The notes below the pieces were generated by a model. The model worked only from the letters and a program-made list of their open reading frames with translations. It was not told the DNA's origin and made no database searches. From Palaemon carinicauda (Eukaryota; Arthropoda; Malacostraca; Decapoda; Palaemonidae), in the NCBI RefSeq assembly GCF_036898095.1, contig NC_090726.1:32231018-32295017 (forward strand): DNA of 64,000 nt, read 5' to 3'. Positions 62,866-64,000 of the stretch are shown here, in pieces (position 1 is the stretch's first letter; each line of letters starts with the position of its first letter). The translations under genes and the position numbers were made by a program.

Positions 62866-64000
62866 AATAATTGTCATAAATTTCATTCAGCTATGCAAGG
62901 GTAAAATTCAGAAATAGCATCGATCAATCAGAATGAGTGGTTTAAAATGTAGGAGACCAATTAAAAAAAACTCAGCCAGCTATAAAATCTAGCAGAACTA
63001 GGATATCAAAGCTAGAGATTCCTCTGTTGTTACCTGCTTTTAACAATGACCGAAATTGCACAGTGAAGTAAAAATTAAAAGATGTTGGTATGTAAGGATG
63101 GTAGAAATAAAATGGGAGCCAAGGTAAAAGTTAAATAAGTATGGGAAGCCTATAGTGTATCACGCAAGGAGTAATAATTCCAATGAACTAATGACTGTGC
63201 TATGTGCTATATACTTTAATTCCATCTCTTGGTAAAGTTAAGGGAGGAAGAACTGACAGTATCTGTCTTATCATGAATATTTACTGCCACTACCAAAATT
63301 ATATTTAATGAGAAGTCTTGGCATGCATCGCCCAATCCAGTGCTTGCATTAAACAAACCAGCCACCTCTGAACTCCATCCAACAGTTTAATGGGTGTGAA
63401 AACAAGACAATATACTGTAAATATCATAGTACCAATAAAATATATTTGGAGCAAATCTAAAACAGATCAATATGGTAAATCTCAAAACTAAAAAGAATAA
63501 AAAGCAAAACAGAAGACAACCAAACTGTATCAGGTCATGGCTTGTCTAATAAGAATTTATATTCATTCTAGTTCTGCAAAAAATTTACAAATGAATTGAA
63601 TCAAACTCATGCAAAAAAAAAAAAAAACAATATTCAAATTGTTTTAGCAGCACTGAAGGGTAAAACAAATTTTATTTTAAAAACTCAAAATCAAGATTGT
63701 TTTTAATTTCTAACTACCGACAAAACTGCCCACAATCAACATATTTTTAGAAAATATTGGCAAGTCAATTGAAATGACATATACTACTTTTACAGAAAAA
63801 GCTTAAAGCCTAAACTTATAGCTTGCTATCATTAACAGTTTTTCCTTCTTCCTTAACTGCATCCTTCAAAAAATAGTACTATAAAGTACTCCTAAGAATA
63901 TGGTACATAAAATATTATTTATGATAAAAAATTGTGTTAAAAGCATCGCAAAATTGCAAATTGTTTTCTAGAACACAAACCCAGTATTAGTTTGATATCT
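62866..64000 (-). other. AT-rich DNA, probably intron
   Basis: Nothing recognised. A short stretch at about 63880-63830 on the minus strand could be read as FLKDAVKEEGKTVNDSKL and a stop, but there is no support that it is an exon. Confidence 0.5.

Noticed and set aside
63830..63885. Short minus-strand exon candidate ending DAVKEEGKTVNDSKL and a stop
   Set aside because: Too short, no convincing acceptor, and no protein family recognised.
1..64000. LTR retrotransposons or retrovirus-like elements
   Set aside because: No direct LTRs, protease or DDE integrase motif was found with any RT here. All RT copies are linked to inverted repeats, a methyltransferase or a tyrosine recombinase.
1..64000. 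CRISPR arrays, tRNA or rRNA genes, bacterial operons
   Set aside because: Tandem repeats present have no spacer structure, no cloverleaf or rRNA core sequences were noticed, and the clathrin exon and DIRS elements show an animal genome.

Overview
The window reads as animal nuclear DNA, most likely from a decapod crustacean. Three things point there: a spliced terminal exon of a clathrin light chain gene (minus strand, 53074-53248), long AT-rich intron-like sequence around it, and about 50 kb of nested DIRS-like (tyrosine-recombinase) retrotransposons, a group known to be abundant in Decapoda. The species cannot be named from the sequence. No bacterial, CRISPR, rRNA or tRNA features were seen.

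Layout. I label the DIRS-like elements A to J. A (1-2655, +) is a decayed 3' half. B (2656-19404, +) is split by C (3837-14184, +), which is itself split by D (5946-9862, +), whose gag is intact. E (19405-25836, +) sits in the 3' repeat region of B and keeps long open RT/RNase H/methyltransferase and tyrosine recombinase (YR) frames. F (25838-34660, +) carries a Tigger/pogo DNA transposon with an uninterrupted transposase frame (28618-31536, transposase on -). G (34661-36663, +) is only the 3' end of a B-like element, joined to F inside the recombinase gene. H (36664-40280, +) is highly decayed. At 40390-40600 lies a tiny unit made only of element ends. I (40868-51528, -) is a different DIRS family, about 10.7 kb, with a 3.2 kb piggyBac-like non-autonomous element inserted at TTAA in its recombinase gene; that insert holds a satellite array of about 375 bp units. 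J (57515-62865, -) lies upstream of the clathrin exon, in the presumed intron, and appears to lack a recombinase.

How the parts work together. The elements follow the plan: left inverted terminal repeat (ITR), gag with an N-terminal cysteine cluster, RT, RNase H, DAM-like methyltransferase (MT), YR, internal complementary region (ICR), right ITR. In C, E and I the ICR is the reverse complement of the element's two ends placed side by side, as the DIRS circular-replication model predicts. E is the best-preserved recombinase source, D the best-preserved gag source, and the Tigger transposase the best-preserved DNA-transposon gene.

From 51529 to 64000 the sequence is mostly AT-rich and non-coding, apart from the clathrin exon, a fold-back repeat and element J. 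The remaining clathrin exons were not found and probably lie beyond 64000.
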